A stretch of 42,197 nucleotides of DNA from a virus, in IMG/VR virus record IMGVR_UViG_3300021963_007133, positions 1 through 42,197 of that record; one strand, 5' to 3'. The position numbers and the translations under genes are program-made. The notes under the pieces are model-generated. The model was not told the origin of the DNA. It did no database searches and saw only the letters and a list, made by a program, of their open reading frames with translations. Of the stretch, positions 17,257 through 25,391 are shown one piece after another (within the stretch, counting starts at the first letter, position 1; each line of letters opens with the position of its first letter).

Positions 17257-17928
17257 ATGAGTATAGTAAAGGGTCTAAAAGACCTAAACAAGGCACTAGA
17301 TAAGCCCACCTATAGCGGTGGAGAAGACAACAAGGGTCGCTGGCTAAAGATTGAAGATGGAGAAAGCGTAAAGATTCGCTTCTTGCAAGAATTAGATCCA
17401 GATTCACCAACATATAACGATAAGCTGGGTTGCGGTTTTATTGCTCTAGAGCATACAAATCCAAAGGACTACCGTCGTAAAGCATTAGACACAATGGAAA
17501 CAGAGGGCCGTGATTGGGCTAACGAACAACATCGTAAAGACCCAAAAGCTGGCTGGAAAGCTAGAACACGTTTGTACATTAACGTATTGGTAGATGACGG
17601 CAAAGAAGAGCCGTACGTAGCAATTCTTTCACAAGGTACAAGCGGCAAGACAATTACTCCAACACTAATTGAATATGCTGGAGAAATGGGATCGATTACA
17701 AATCTCATGTGGCGCATTAAGCGCAATGGTTCAAAAACAGATACAAGTTATACAATCATTCCGTTAGCTAAGGATGAGACTCCTTTCGACTCATCTGGTT
17801 TAACATTGTATGACCTAGAAAAAACTGCGGTTCGTCATGTTCCATATGCGGAACAAGAAGCCTTCTACATGGGTGAATCTCAGGAAAAGGAAGACGCCTC
17901 TTCAACAAGCAACAACTTGGAGTGGTAA
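17257..17928 (+). CDS. ssb: Single-stranded DNA-binding protein
   Basis: A 223-residue protein with a basic/acidic OB-fold-like core (LYINVLVDDGKEEPYVAILS, ITNLMWRIKRNGSKTDTSYT) similar to the ssDNA-binding proteins annotated in actinophages. The C-terminal ~20 residues are strongly acidic (GESQEKEDASS), as in SSB and gp2.5 proteins, where the tail recruits replication partners. HTNPKDYRRKALDT near 69-82 is a typical segment of the family. It sits between primase and polymerase. Arginines are almost all CGN codons, which differs from the tail genes and fits strong expression. Confidence 0.75.
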   Translation: MSIVKGLKDLNKALDKPTYSGGEDNKGRWLKIEDGESVKIRFLQELDPDSPTYNDKLGCGFIALEHTNPKDYRRKALDTMETEGRDWANEQHRKDPKAGWKARTRLYINVLVDDGKEEPYVAILSQGTSGKTITPTLIEYAGEMGSITNLMWRIKRNGSKTDTSYTIIPLAKDETPFDSSGLTLYDLEKTAVRHVPYAEQEAFYMGESQEKEDASSTSNNLEW

Positions 17929-17940
17929 ATATATCCGATT

Positions 17941-17964
17941 GGGGCCAGTCTATTGACTGGCCCC
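17941..17964 (+). terminator. Strong GC-rich hairpin after the ssDNA-binding protein gene
   Basis: GGGGCCAGTC (17941-17950), loop TATT, GACTGGCCCC (17955-17964): a perfect 10-base-pair stem, 12 bases after the stop. It is not followed by a T run, so it may act as an mRNA 3' end stabiliser, a pause site or a weak terminator. Its 3' half contains the -35 box of the next promoter. Confidence 0.65.
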
Positions 17965-17981
17965 ATTGTATATAGTAGAAT
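17953..17981 (+). promoter_or_regulatory. Promoter for leaderless gene at 17988
   Basis: TTGACT (17953-17958), 17 bases, TAGAAT (17976-17981), then exactly six bases before the ATG at 17988. The predicted first base is the A of the start codon and no SD is present. The -35 lies in the loop and 3' arm of the hairpin. Confidence 0.65.
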
Positions 17982-17987
17982 AGCAAA

Positions 17988-18194
17988 ATGAAATTATACG
18001 AGATACCAGATCCATTTGAAACTTTTGTTTCCAACAAGTATAAAAACTATACTGGCGCCCTGTATGATTTTTTTGCCAGAGAATGGCACATGAAATGTGG
18101 ATGTTGCAAAGAAGATTTATATGCACCAACAAAAAAGATATTAACTAAGATTAGACTTTATCATACTAGAAACGAGTGTTGCGGTGGCTACTAG
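17988..18194 (+). CDS. Cys-rich small protein, leaderless start
   Basis: A 68-residue protein with a CGCC at 37-40 and a CC pair near the C-terminus (NECCGGY), enough Cys for a zinc or Fe-S site. The spacing does not match WhiB proteins, which need C-x2-C-x5-C. The middle has basic residues (KKILTKIRLYH). It overlaps the next mini-gene. The dedicated promoter with no leader supports it being real. Function unknown. Confidence 0.6.
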   Translation: MKLYEIPDPFETFVSNKYKNYTGALYDFFAREWHMKCGCCKEDLYAPTKKILTKIRLYHTRNECCGGY

Positions 18195-18306
18195 TTGCAT
18201 TAAATGTAATATGATAGATTCAGATGAAGATTTTTATGAAACACACCAATGGCTTCCAGAAAGATTGTGGTGTACTACTAAGAACATGGAGGATGATATA
18301 AAATGA
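18184..18306 (+). CDS. Small CxxC protein upstream of DNA polymerase
   Basis: A 40-residue product starting at GTG 18184 and ending in a TGA that overlaps the polymerase ATG (ATGA). It has CIKC at 5-8, an acidic middle and one more Cys at ~30 (LWCTTKN). The overlap with the polymerase start and lack of another gene in the gap support it, but the SD is weak and the start is uncertain. Confidence 0.45.
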   Translation: MATSCIKCNMIDSDEDFYETHQWLPERLWCTTKNMEDDIK

Positions 18307-21300
18307 GCTTTACACATTTGCATGTTCATTCATATTATTCTTTAATGGATGGATTAAATTCTCCAAAAGAATTGTGTCAAGCCGCTATAGATGCTGGTCA
18401 AACCGCTATCGCAATTACTGATCATGGTACAATTTCTTCACACAGAGATATGCAGATAGCAGCAAAAGAACTTGGAATAAAACCCATACTTGGAGTAGAA
18501 GCTTACATATCTTCTACAGATAGATTTGACAGATCATCTAAAACAGACAAAAGCATTCAGGCATACAACCACATTATTTTACTAGCAAAAAATAAAATTG
18601 GACTAAAAAATATTAATTCTTTACAAGAAATTGCATGGAACGAAGGGTTTTATCACAAGCCACGTATTGATAGAGAGGTTTTAAAAGAATATGCGGAAGG
18701 TATTATTGTTCTTAGTGGATGCCTTAATGGCCTCATTAGTAAATGCCTTGAACGTCAGGAGTTCTCAGAAGCAAAACTTATACTCAAAGACTTTAAAAAA
18801 ACTTTTGGTGATGATTTTTACATTGAGGTTCAATCTCACAATCCGCAAGAAATAAATTCAAAACTATTAGAGTTTGCAGATGAACTTAAAATTAAAGCGG
18901 TGGCAACAGGCGATGCCCATTTTGCTAAAGAAGAAGATAGAGTTTTAGAAGAAGCTATGCTTATTCTATCAACATCTCCTAAAGTAGATAAAGATGCAGA
19001 TGTTGAGATGTCTAGAAATATAAAAGACATAAATGAAAGATTAAACTATCTTTATCCAGACAGAAAAATATCATTTCAGAATATGAATTTGTTCATTCAG
19101 ACTCGTGAAGAAATTGAATCAGACTTTAATAAATCAGGCATTAATCGAACAGACATTTATGAAAATACTATGGAGATAGCCTCTAAAATTGAGGAATACG
19201 ATTTTAACAGGGGTCTTGACCTACTCCCTGTGCCGAAGACCAATGCTGACCAAAAGCTTCGCCAAATGGCCTTAGAAGGCCTTAAAAGGCTAGATCTGGA
19301 CAAAGACCAGGTCTACATAGATAGAATTGAAGAAGAGTTATCTATAATTAAAGATAAGGCATTTGCTTCATATTTCTTGGTTGTTGCAGATATGATTAAC
19401 TGGGCTAAGGGCCAAAATATTATGGTTGGTCCAGGCCGTGGTTCTGCTGCAGGCTCCCTGGTCTGCTATGCTCTTGGAATTACAGATGTAGATCCAATTG
19501 AGTATAACCTTTTGTTTTTCCGTTTTATTAACCCAGAGCGTAATGACTTCCCAGATATTGATACAGATTTTGAAGACCGTCGTCGTAAAGAAGTTAAAGA
19601 CTATTTAAAGAAAAAGTTTAAGCACGTTGCATCTATTTCTACTTATACATACTTCAAAGATAAGGGTGTAATTCGTGATGCTGCTCGTGTATTTATGGTT
19701 CCACTTCAAGAGGTCAACCGTGCAACAAAACAAATAGATACGTTTGAAGATTTTTTGAGCTCTCCAAACACTAGAGAGTTTAGGGCCAAGTATCCAGAAG
19801 TTCAATGGTTGGCAGATAAACTTCGTGGAAGAATTAGATCTGTGGGCGTCCATGCTGCTGGCGTTGTTGTTGCAAAAGATGAGCTTAGAAACTATGCTCC
19901 CGTAGAATCCAGAGCAGATGCCAATGATGATGTATCTGGAAGAATTCCAGTTGTTGGGTACGATATGGATACAGTAGCTGACATTGGCTTAATTAAGCTA
20001 GACGCACTCGGACTAAAAACTTTGTCAGTTATATCTGACACACTAAAATCAATTAAAGATCGTAGCGGTAAAGATATAGACTTATCGTCAATACCAATGG
20101 ATGATAAAAAAGTTTATCAAAATTTAAGCGAAGGATACACAAAGGGTGTGTTTCAGGCAGAAGCAACCCCATACACCAATCTTCTTATAAAGATGGGTAT
20201 AGATAAATTTGAAGACCTAGTTGCATCGAATGCTTTGGTTAGACCAGGAGCAATGAATACTGTAGGCGCCTCTTATATTAATAGAAAAAATGGAAAAGAG
20301 GCTGTAGATTATAGTCATACCATTATGAAAGAGTTTACTGAAAACACATATGGTGTTATTATATATCAAGAGCAGGTGATGCAAGCCTGCGTATACCTAG
20401 GGGGTATGTCTTGGTCAGAGGCTGATAAGGTCCGCAAGATTATTGGAAAGAAAAAAGATGCAAAAGAATTTGACCAATTCAAGGATCAGTTTATTGCTGG
20501 GGCTTCAAAGCACATTTCTCAGAAAAAAGCAGAACAACTATGGCAAGATTTTGAAGCTCACGCAGGTTATTCTTTTAACCGCTCTCACGCCGTTGCTTAT
20601 TCTATGCTTAGCTATTATACTGCTTGGCTTAAAACTTATTATCCGCTTGAATTTATGTTTTCAGTTCTTAAAAATGAAAATGACAAGGATGCCAGAACAG
20701 AATATTTAATTGAGTGTAAAAGACTAGGCCTTAAGATCCTTTTGCCTCACGTTAATGAATCAAAGCTTTACTTCTCTTTGCAAGGAGAAGCAATTAGATT
20801 TGGCCTATGTGAAATTAAATTTATTTCAGATAGCATTGCTAATAAAATAATAGAGAAAGGTCCATACAAAAATTATGCTGAATTTATTGAAAGAGCATCG
20901 CAAAAAGGTAGTGGTATTAATAGCAGGGCTGTTTCTGCTCTTAATGCCGTGGGCGCTGCGGCGTTTGATGATAATCCAAGACAGGGTGACGAAAAAGAAA
21001 GATACTACGAATTCTTAGGAATTCCTACATTTAACTTAGACCTTCCTCCAAGAATCAAATCACAAGCAAGACCTATTTCTGAATTTGATGACCTTGGATC
21101 GTTTGTTATGTTTGGAATGGTTAAAGGAATCAAACGTGGAAACGGTTGGTCAAGAATAGAAATTGTAGATGAGACTGGATCTATAGGGTTATTCCATACT
21201 GAACAGACACAAATTGAATCTGGACAGATGTATTTTGTTTTGGTTGGAGATAATAGAATTGCAAGATACATTAAGGTTTCAGAAATAGATCCAAAATCCA

Positions 21301-21569
21301 ATGATTTATTTGTAGACTATTTGTATAGAAAAGAATATGATATTGCAGAAGACGAATATGTTGTTGTAAATTTTACTCCCTATAAAACTAAGGCTGGCAA
21401 AATGATGAGTCATATAGTTTTATCTAATAAAAATAAAGAGTTGACTAGAGCAATTGTTTTCCCAACAATGTACAAGATGTCTTTAGCAAAAATGCGTGAA
21501 GGCATGAAATGTAAATTAGTTTTGTCAAAACTAGATGACGGGACTTTAAACGTAAAGGAAATAAAATGA
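18303..21569 (+). CDS. dnaE: DNA polymerase III alpha subunit (DnaE-type)
   Basis: The 1088-residue C-family replicative polymerase. The N-terminal PHP domain has HLHVHS at 5-10 and ITDH at 38-41, the metal ligands usual for this domain. The palm has GPGRGSAAGS near 376-385 and the catalytic pair in FPDIDTDFEDRRR (Asp ~417 and ~419), with the third Asp in KLDALGLKTL near 566. GVHAAGVVVA lies near 514. The C-terminus holds an OB-fold (~930-1010, VMFGMVKGIKRGNGWSRIEI). Length is near bacterial DnaE (~1160). Such bacterial-type polymerases are known in some actinophages. An SD GGAGG lies in the upstream mini-gene. Confidence 0.95.
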   Translation: MSFTHLHVHSYYSLMDGLNSPKELCQAAIDAGQTAIAITDHGTISSHRDMQIAAKELGIKPILGVEAYISSTDRFDRSSKTDKSIQAYNHIILLAKNKIGLKNINSLQEIAWNEGFYHKPRIDREVLKEYAEGIIVLSGCLNGLISKCLERQEFSEAKLILKDFKKTFGDDFYIEVQSHNPQEINSKLLEFADELKIKAVATGDAHFAKEEDRVLEEAMLILSTSPKVDKDADVEMSRNIKDINERLNYLYPDRKISFQNMNLFIQTREEIESDFNKSGINRTDIYENTMEIASKIEEYDFNRGLDLLPVPKTNADQKLRQMALEGLKRLDLDKDQVYIDRIEEELSIIKDKAFASYFLVVADMINWAKGQNIMVGPGRGSAAGSLVCYALGITDVDPIEYNLLFFRFINPERNDFPDIDTDFEDRRRKEVKDYLKKKFKHVASISTYTYFKDKGVIRDAARVFMVPLQEVNRATKQIDTFEDFLSSPNTREFRAKYPEVQWLADKLRGRIRSVGVHAAGVVVAKDELRNYAPVESRADANDDVSGRIPVVGYDMDTVADIGLIKLDALGLKTLSVISDTLKSIKDRSGKDIDLSSIPMDDKKVYQNLSEGYTKGVFQAEATPYTNLLIKMGIDKFEDLVASNALVRPGAMNTVGASYINRKNGKEAVDYSHTIMKEFTENTYGVIIYQEQVMQACVYLGGMSWSEADKVRKIIGKKKDAKEFDQFKDQFIAGASKHISQKKAEQLWQDFEAHAGYSFNRSHAVAYSMLSYYTAWLKTYYPLEFMFSVLKNENDKDARTEYLIECKRLGLKILLPHVNESKLYFSLQGEAIRFGLCEIKFISDSIANKIIEKGPYKNYAEFIERASQKGSGINSRAVSALNAVGAAAFDDNPRQGDEKERYYEFLGIPTFNLDLPPRIKSQARPISEFDDLGSFVMFGMVKGIKRGNGWSRIEIVDETGSIGLFHTEQTQIESGQMYFVLVGDNRIARYIKVSEIDPKSNDLFVDYLYRKEYDIAEDEYVVVNFTPYKTKAGKMMSHIVLSNKNKELTRAIVFPTMYKMSLAKMREGMKCKLVLSKLDDGTLNVKEIK

Positions 21570-21769
21570 CAGAAGATATTGATGGTTTAGTTCAATCAAT
21601 AAGCATGAACCAAGTTCTGGTAGCACTGCTGGAGGAGTATGGCAAGCTAACAGTTCCTACCCTTAAGTTCTTGGATGTAGATATAAAAAATAAAGAGTTG
21701 GTTATAGATTATGATGAGGATGGCCCATCATTTACGTTTAGCTTAAGGGATAAAAATGAACAGCAATAG
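21566..21769 (+). CDS. Hypothetical small acidic protein
   Basis: A 67-residue protein: a helix at the start (VLVALLEEYGKLTVP) followed by beta-strands in KELVIDYDEDGPSFTFSLRD. It overlaps the polymerase stop by 4 bases and the MazG-like gene by 14 bases. Unknown function; the location suggests a role in nucleotide supply or replication. Confidence 0.55.
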   Translation: MTEDIDGLVQSISMNQVLVALLEEYGKLTVPTLKFLDVDIKNKELVIDYDEDGPSFTFSLRDKNEQQ

Positions 21770-22103
21770 TATTGTTACTGAGTATGGTCTAGATGCACTC
21801 TCTGCAGTTTTGCATGAGATAGCAGTAGAGAAGGGATTTTGGGACGGCGAGTATTCTTACGACAAGATAGGAAACAAGTTGGCGCTTGTTCATTCAGAGG
21901 TAACTGAAGTTTTAGAAGCAATTAGAAAATCAAAGGGAAGTGAATATATAGTTGAAGAAATGGCTGATGTAATTATTAGACTTTTAGATATTTATGCTGC
22001 TATGAGAAATGAATTAGAAATAGTCCACAGCTTAGACGAGGTGTTGGAATCAAAAATAAATATTAATAAGGAACGTCCAAAGCTACACGGAAATTTATTT
22101 TAA
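21756..22103 (+). CDS. MazG-like nucleotide pyrophosphohydrolase
   Basis: A 115-residue all-helical protein with the MazG metal-binding pattern: E-x3-E in the first helix (HSEVTEVLEAI) and E-x2-D in the second (VEEMADVIIRLLD). These motifs bind Mg2+ and cleave NTP to NMP and PPi. The phage form may degrade non-canonical nucleotides or alter (p)ppGpp-related signalling in the host, as proposed for cyanophage MazG. It sits between polymerase and RecA genes. Confidence 0.75.
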   Translation: MNSNSIVTEYGLDALSAVLHEIAVEKGFWDGEYSYDKIGNKLALVHSEVTEVLEAIRKSKGSEYIVEEMADVIIRLLDIYAAMRNELEIVHSLDEVLESKININKERPKLHGNLF

Positions 22104-22112
22104 TGGTATACT
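22104..22112 (+). promoter_or_regulatory. Extended -10 promoter of the recA gene
   Basis: TGGTATACT overlaps the end of the MazG-like gene and matches the one at 11176. The six-base rule puts the first base at A22119, with a 14-base leader that contains an AAAAGG SD before the ATG at 22133. No -35 match. Confidence 0.5.
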
Positions 22113-22132
22113 AAGAGAAAGAAAAGGTTAAT

Positions 22133-23137
22133 ATGAAAATAGATATAGATAGTGTACTATCAAAATTAGATCCAAAAACAAGAGCAAGGGTACAATCAGC
22201 ACAGGATGTTCAAGTTGAAAAACAACTTACGCCTAGCATTGGCCTAAACTTTGCATTGCGTGGCGGACTAGGTTACGGAAGACAAGTCCTTGTTTGGGGT
22301 AATAAATCTGCAGGAAAATCTTCATTTTGTTTACAGATGATTGCTATTGCACAAAAACAAGGCAAGACCTGCGCCTGGATTGATGCTGAGGCTTCCTATG
22401 ATCAGTCTTGGGCAGAATCATTGGGAGTAGATTCATCTTCTCTTATTTACTCTCCAGCAAAAACCGTTAATGACATGGTTGATGTTGCAACCAAGTTGAT
22501 GGAAGCTGGCGTTGATATGATTGTAGTAGATTCTATTTCAGCATTACTTCCAGCCATCTACTTTGAAAAAGATGGAAATGAAATGAAAGATCTGCAAGAC
22601 ACAAAGCAGATTGGCGCTGAAGCAAAGGATATGACCCACGCAGTCAAAATGTTAAACTATGCAAACAAAAACACATTACTTGTTCTCATCTCACAACAAC
22701 GAAATCAATTTGGATCTATGCATGCTTCACACATCCCCACAGGTGGCATGGCAGTCAAGTTCTTTTCTTCCACTGTCATTAAGCTCTGGTCGTCTGAAGC
22801 TGAAGCGAATGCTATTAAGGCTGGTATTAAAGTTGGCGACAAGATCATTGAGCAAAGAGTCGGAAGGCCAGTTAATTGGATTATTGATTACAACAAACTC
22901 GGCCCCCCAAATCTATCAGGACAATACGACTTTTATTACCAAGGGGAAACTCTTGGTGTAGATAGAGTTGGAGAAACTTTAGATGTTGCAGAAATGTGCG
23001 GAATTGTAGAAAAGGGTGGTGCATGGTATACAGTAAATGGAGAGCGTTTTCAAGGACGTGCAAAGGCTGTAGCATATTTAAAGGAAAATCCAGATGTTGT
23101 AGACAGCTTAGAAAAAGAGATAAATGCCAAATCTTAA
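22133..23137 (+). CDS. recA: RecA-like recombinase
   Basis: A 334-residue recombinase. Walker A is GNKSAGKS at 56-63; the Walker B Asp is at ~133 in MIVVDSIS. LISQQRNQFG near 184-193 is the loop 1 region and PTGGMAVKFFSS near 202-213 is loop 2. The C-terminus (VDSLEKEINAK) is shorter than in host RecA (~350). It catalyses strand exchange and repair during replication, working with the resolvase-like proteins downstream. Distant UvsX is an alternative, but the motifs fit RecA better. Confidence 0.9.
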   Translation: MKIDIDSVLSKLDPKTRARVQSAQDVQVEKQLTPSIGLNFALRGGLGYGRQVLVWGNKSAGKSSFCLQMIAIAQKQGKTCAWIDAEASYDQSWAESLGVDSSSLIYSPAKTVNDMVDVATKLMEAGVDMIVVDSISALLPAIYFEKDGNEMKDLQDTKQIGAEAKDMTHAVKMLNYANKNTLLVLISQQRNQFGSMHASHIPTGGMAVKFFSSTVIKLWSSEAEANAIKAGIKVGDKIIEQRVGRPVNWIIDYNKLGPPNLSGQYDFYYQGETLGVDRVGETLDVAEMCGIVEKGGAWYTVNGERFQGRAKAVAYLKENPDVVDSLEKEINAKS

Positions 23138-23312
23138 TGAGTTTCTTAATAAAAAAATTGAACAAAAAGAATACAATTTAGAAAATCTTCCAGGTCTTAG
23201 GGCATGCAATACATGCGATGAGGACGTTAATGGAGCAACCTGGGACCCGATAGATTTAGTAATGTCTTGGAGATGTTCCAAAGGTCATGAAACAATATTT
23301 AAGGTGCAGTAG
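23124..23312 (+). CDS. Zinc-ribbon mini-protein
   Basis: A 62-residue protein with CNTC at ~29-32 and a single Cys in WRCSKGHE at ~50, with the following His as a possible fourth ligand. It overlaps the recA gene end by 14 bases. Its stop overlaps the next GTG. Function unknown; part of a series of such small proteins in this genome. Confidence 0.6.
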   Translation: MPNLNEFLNKKIEQKEYNLENLPGLRACNTCDEDVNGATWDPIDLVMSWRCSKGHETIFKVQ

Positions 23313-23626
23313 TGTCAGAAAGATCAGAAGTAAAAAGAGATAATGCTAAGGCACAAAAAAATAGTGGCCGTGGAGATTATCAAAAAGGTGACGCTAAGTG
23401 GAAGATGTTTCTTGTAGATTATAAAGAAGCTTCAAAATCTTTTACTTTAAATAAGCCAGTATGGTCAAAGATTTGTACTGATACATTTAAAGTAAGTAGA
23501 GATATGCATCCCGCATTAAAGATTATTATAGGCGAGGATTCCAAGGTTCGACTTGGAATTATTGAATGGACTGTGTTAGAAGAACTGATGCAATTCTGGG
23601 AGGACAACAATGGCAAACAAGCGTAA
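23312..23626 (+). CDS. PD-(D/E)XK resolvase-like nuclease
   Basis: A 104-residue protein starting at GTG. The pattern NSGRGDYQKGDAKWKMFLVD, followed by YKEASKSFTL, resembles Holliday-junction-resolvase-like nucleases (small PD-(D/E)XK proteins), in which a Gly-Asp turn, a strand ending in D-x-K (VDYK) and a K-S-F-T segment hold catalytic residues. Asp and Lys in LVDYKE would be part of the active site. It fits beside RecA and a RuvC-like protein. The family is not certain; an unrelated small protein remains possible. Confidence 0.5.
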   Translation: MSERSEVKRDNAKAQKNSGRGDYQKGDAKWKMFLVDYKEASKSFTLNKPVWSKICTDTFKVSRDMHPALKIIIGEDSKVRLGIIEWTVLEELMQFWEDNNGKQA

Positions 23627-23738
23627 GTTTAATGATACTATTATTAGAAATGGAATGATTGTAAAGATTCGTAAAGACGGCACAGTAAGATCAATAGTTG
23701 GTCCATACATAGTTAATCACAAAAAGGAAAAGAAATGA
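23610..23738 (+). CDS. Small basic protein
   Basis: A 42-residue protein rich in Lys/Arg (MANKRKFNDTIIRNGMIVKI), with a beta-hairpin-like centre (IRKDGTVRSIVGPYIV). It starts inside the end of the upstream gene after GGAGGA, and ends in ATGA overlapping the next gene. Unknown function; compact overlaps on both sides support it. Confidence 0.6.
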   Translation: MANKRKFNDTIIRNGMIVKIRKDGTVRSIVGPYIVNHKKEKK

Positions 23739-23890
23739 AAGAGATATTTATGACAACCCTAGTAGGAACTGCAGTTGGTGCTGTATTCAGTATATTTAGG
23801 TTGCCAATTCCTGCACCACCAGTATTTGCTGGATTGATGGGAATCGTTGGGTTGTGGATCGGCTATGGAATTGTTCAGAGGTTTATCTAA
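23735..23890 (+). CDS. XapX domain small membrane protein
   Basis: A 51-residue hydrophobic protein with two likely transmembrane segments joined by RLPIPAPPVFAGLMG. This Pro-rich loop with the GAVFS and GIVGLWIGYGIV flanks is the XapX (DUF1427) pattern of short bacterial membrane proteins of unknown role. Start overlaps the upstream gene by 4 bases, stop overlaps the next ATG by 1. A membrane protein in the middle of the recombination genes is unusual. Confidence 0.75.
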   Translation: MKEIFMTTLVGTAVGAVFSIFRLPIPAPPVFAGLMGIVGLWIGYGIVQRFI

Positions 23891-23997
23891 TGAGTATGTT
23901 TTTGCTTGGAACAATGTTAGGGTTTGTAGTTGGATACGGCATGGGTTTATTTATAGATAAAATAGATAAAAGAGAGCGGGCTAAAAATGGCAGATGA
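23890..23997 (+). CDS. Small single-pass membrane protein
   Basis: A 35-residue protein: residues 3-23 (MFLLGTMLGFVVGYGMGLF) form a Gly-rich transmembrane helix and the rest is a charged tail (DKIDKRERAKNGR). Starts in a TAATG overlap with the XapX gene and ends in an 11-base overlap with the next gene. The Gly spacing suits helix packing, possibly with XapX. Confidence 0.65.
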   Translation: MSMFLLGTMLGFVVGYGMGLFIDKIDKRERAKNGR

Positions 23998-24322
23998 AAA
24001 TACTTTAGAGCTAATTAGTTCTATAACTGAGTTTAATGATCTTCATGAATATATGAATGATGATCAATTAGATAAAGCTCTAGCCGTTGTAGTAAAGCTA
24101 CTAATGAATCCAGATGTTCCTTCAGCAAAAGCTCCATATTTAATTATAGAGCTGCAAGCCATGTCAACTAAATTTGCAATGATGGCTTCATACTATTCTA
24201 CAATTGCTAAAGATAAAGCTGGCACTATAAACAATAACAAGAAAAATATTTATTATTCAGCAAAGGAGTCCATAGACAAACTTGTAGATGCACTCAAGTA
24301 TGTCGTTAGGTATAATTCGTAA
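23987..24322 (+). CDS. Hypothetical helical protein
   Basis: A 111-residue protein predicted to be helical throughout: repeated Leu/Met helices (LDKALAVVVKLLMNP and IIELQAMSTKFAMMASYY). Unknown family. It lies before the Cas4-like nuclease, overlapping its ATG by one base (TAATG), so the two products may act together. Similar proteins of this size precede the nuclease in actinophage genomes, as far as I recall. Confidence 0.55.
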   Translation: MADENTLELISSITEFNDLHEYMNDDQLDKALAVVVKLLMNPDVPSAKAPYLIIELQAMSTKFAMMASYYSTIAKDKAGTINNNKKNIYYSAKESIDKLVDALKYVVRYNS

Positions 24323-25107
24323 TGGGCAGAGATATTGTAAAAAACCTTAAGTTTAAAAAGCACACAGGAAAGCACTTCGATCCAGAAAGATTTGCTCAGC
24401 TGTTAGATGAGTCATATCGTAATACCAAACGTGCAGACGGAGAGATGACAAAAAAATCTTTTAGTCCTAGCTCCCTTGGATATGGTCACGGAACTTGTCC
24501 GAGATATTGGTATATGGCTTTTAGTGGCGCAATGTTTATTGATGATAACGACGCTGTAGCCGTAGCTAACATGGCTCAAGGTACTCAAGCACATGAAAGA
24601 CTTCAAAAGCTAATTGCTACAATGCCAGAGTTTAGAGCCGAAGAAGAAGAAATCATAAACGAGTATCCTCCAATTCGTGGGTTTATTGACTTGATTATGG
24701 AGTACGATAATGAAACTGTCATTGGTGAAATTAAGACAGCCAAGCAAGAAGTGTGGGATGCAAGACAATCAGAAATGAAGCCCACCTCAAACCACTTGCT
24801 ACAACTACTTACATATATGAAGCTAAAGAATGCAAAAGAAGGGTTCTTCCTATATGAAAATAAAAACACTCAGGAGATACTTGTTATACCAGTTTCAATG
24901 AATGAAAGAAACACTAAAATAATTGAAGATACATTTTTATGGATGTGTGAAGTTTGGGATAACTTTAAAGATGGAGATCTTCCAATGAAGCCAGCAGGAG
25001 CATCTAAATCAAAAATGCCTTGCACTTATTGTCCAGTTAAAAAAGAATGCTACTCTGGATTAACTGGTACTGTTCAAATAGAAAGATTTGAAGTCCCATC
25101 GCTATGA
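24322..25107 (+). CDS. Cas4/RecB-family PD-(D/E)XK exonuclease
   Basis: A 261-residue nuclease. Motifs: CPRYWY with Cys59, a His in GTQAHERL near 91-98 (motif I-like), RGFIDLIMEY near 118-127 (catalytic Asp), and EIKTAK near 136-141 (catalytic E-x-K). The C-terminus has CTYCPVKKEC near 233-242, so with Cys59 there are four Cys that could bind a 4Fe-4S cluster, as in Cas4 and AddB. It would trim DNA ends in recombination or replication. No other CRISPR gene is present, so a CRISPR role is unlikely. Confidence 0.8.
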   Translation: MGRDIVKNLKFKKHTGKHFDPERFAQLLDESYRNTKRADGEMTKKSFSPSSLGYGHGTCPRYWYMAFSGAMFIDDNDAVAVANMAQGTQAHERLQKLIATMPEFRAEEEEIINEYPPIRGFIDLIMEYDNETVIGEIKTAKQEVWDARQSEMKPTSNHLLQLLTYMKLKNAKEGFFLYENKNTQEILVIPVSMNERNTKIIEDTFLWMCEVWDNFKDGDLPMKPAGASKSKMPCTYCPVKKECYSGLTGTVQIERFEVPSL

Positions 25108-25391
25108 TTTGTGCCAACAAGGAGTGTTTAAATGGGAAAGAGTTTACACCTAAAACACATAATCAAAAATATTGCTCAGAAGAATGCTGTAGAATTGCAA
25201 CTAATAAAAGAATAATGGAAAAGTATTATGAAAAAAAAGCAATAAGAAATGGAACAATCATAAGAAAATGCAAAAAGTGTAAATCAAAACTTAGCATATA
25301 TCATAATGAAAGCTTTTGCTCTAGTTGTGAAAAGTCTATAAATTTAGAATCTAGAAATAATTTGTTAAGGATGATTGATGACATTAGCTAG
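25104..25391 (+). CDS. Double Cys-cluster zinc protein
   Basis: A 95-residue basic protein. N-terminal cluster: Cys3, Cys8, then YCSEECC at ~23-29; second cluster: CKKCKSK at ~56-59 and CSSCEK near 72-75. This suits two zinc sites. ATGA overlap with the nuclease gene. The 14-base overlap with the next gene is part of the compact arrangement. Likely binds nucleic acid; not assigned. Confidence 0.6.
   Translation: MICANKECLNGKEFTPKTHNQKYCSEECCRIATNKRIMEKYYEKKAIRNGTIIRKCKKCKSKLSIYHNESFCSSCEKSINLESRNNLLRMIDDIS

Noticed and set aside
17988-18194. WhiB-type regulator
   Set aside because: Cys spacing (C-x-C-C plus C-C near the end) does not match the WhiB pattern, and the G(V/I)WGG turn is missing.
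24322-25107. Cas4-like protein as sign of a CRISPR system
   Set aside because: No repeat-spacer array and no cas1, cas2 or effector gene in the window; phage Cas4-like nucleases usually serve recombination.
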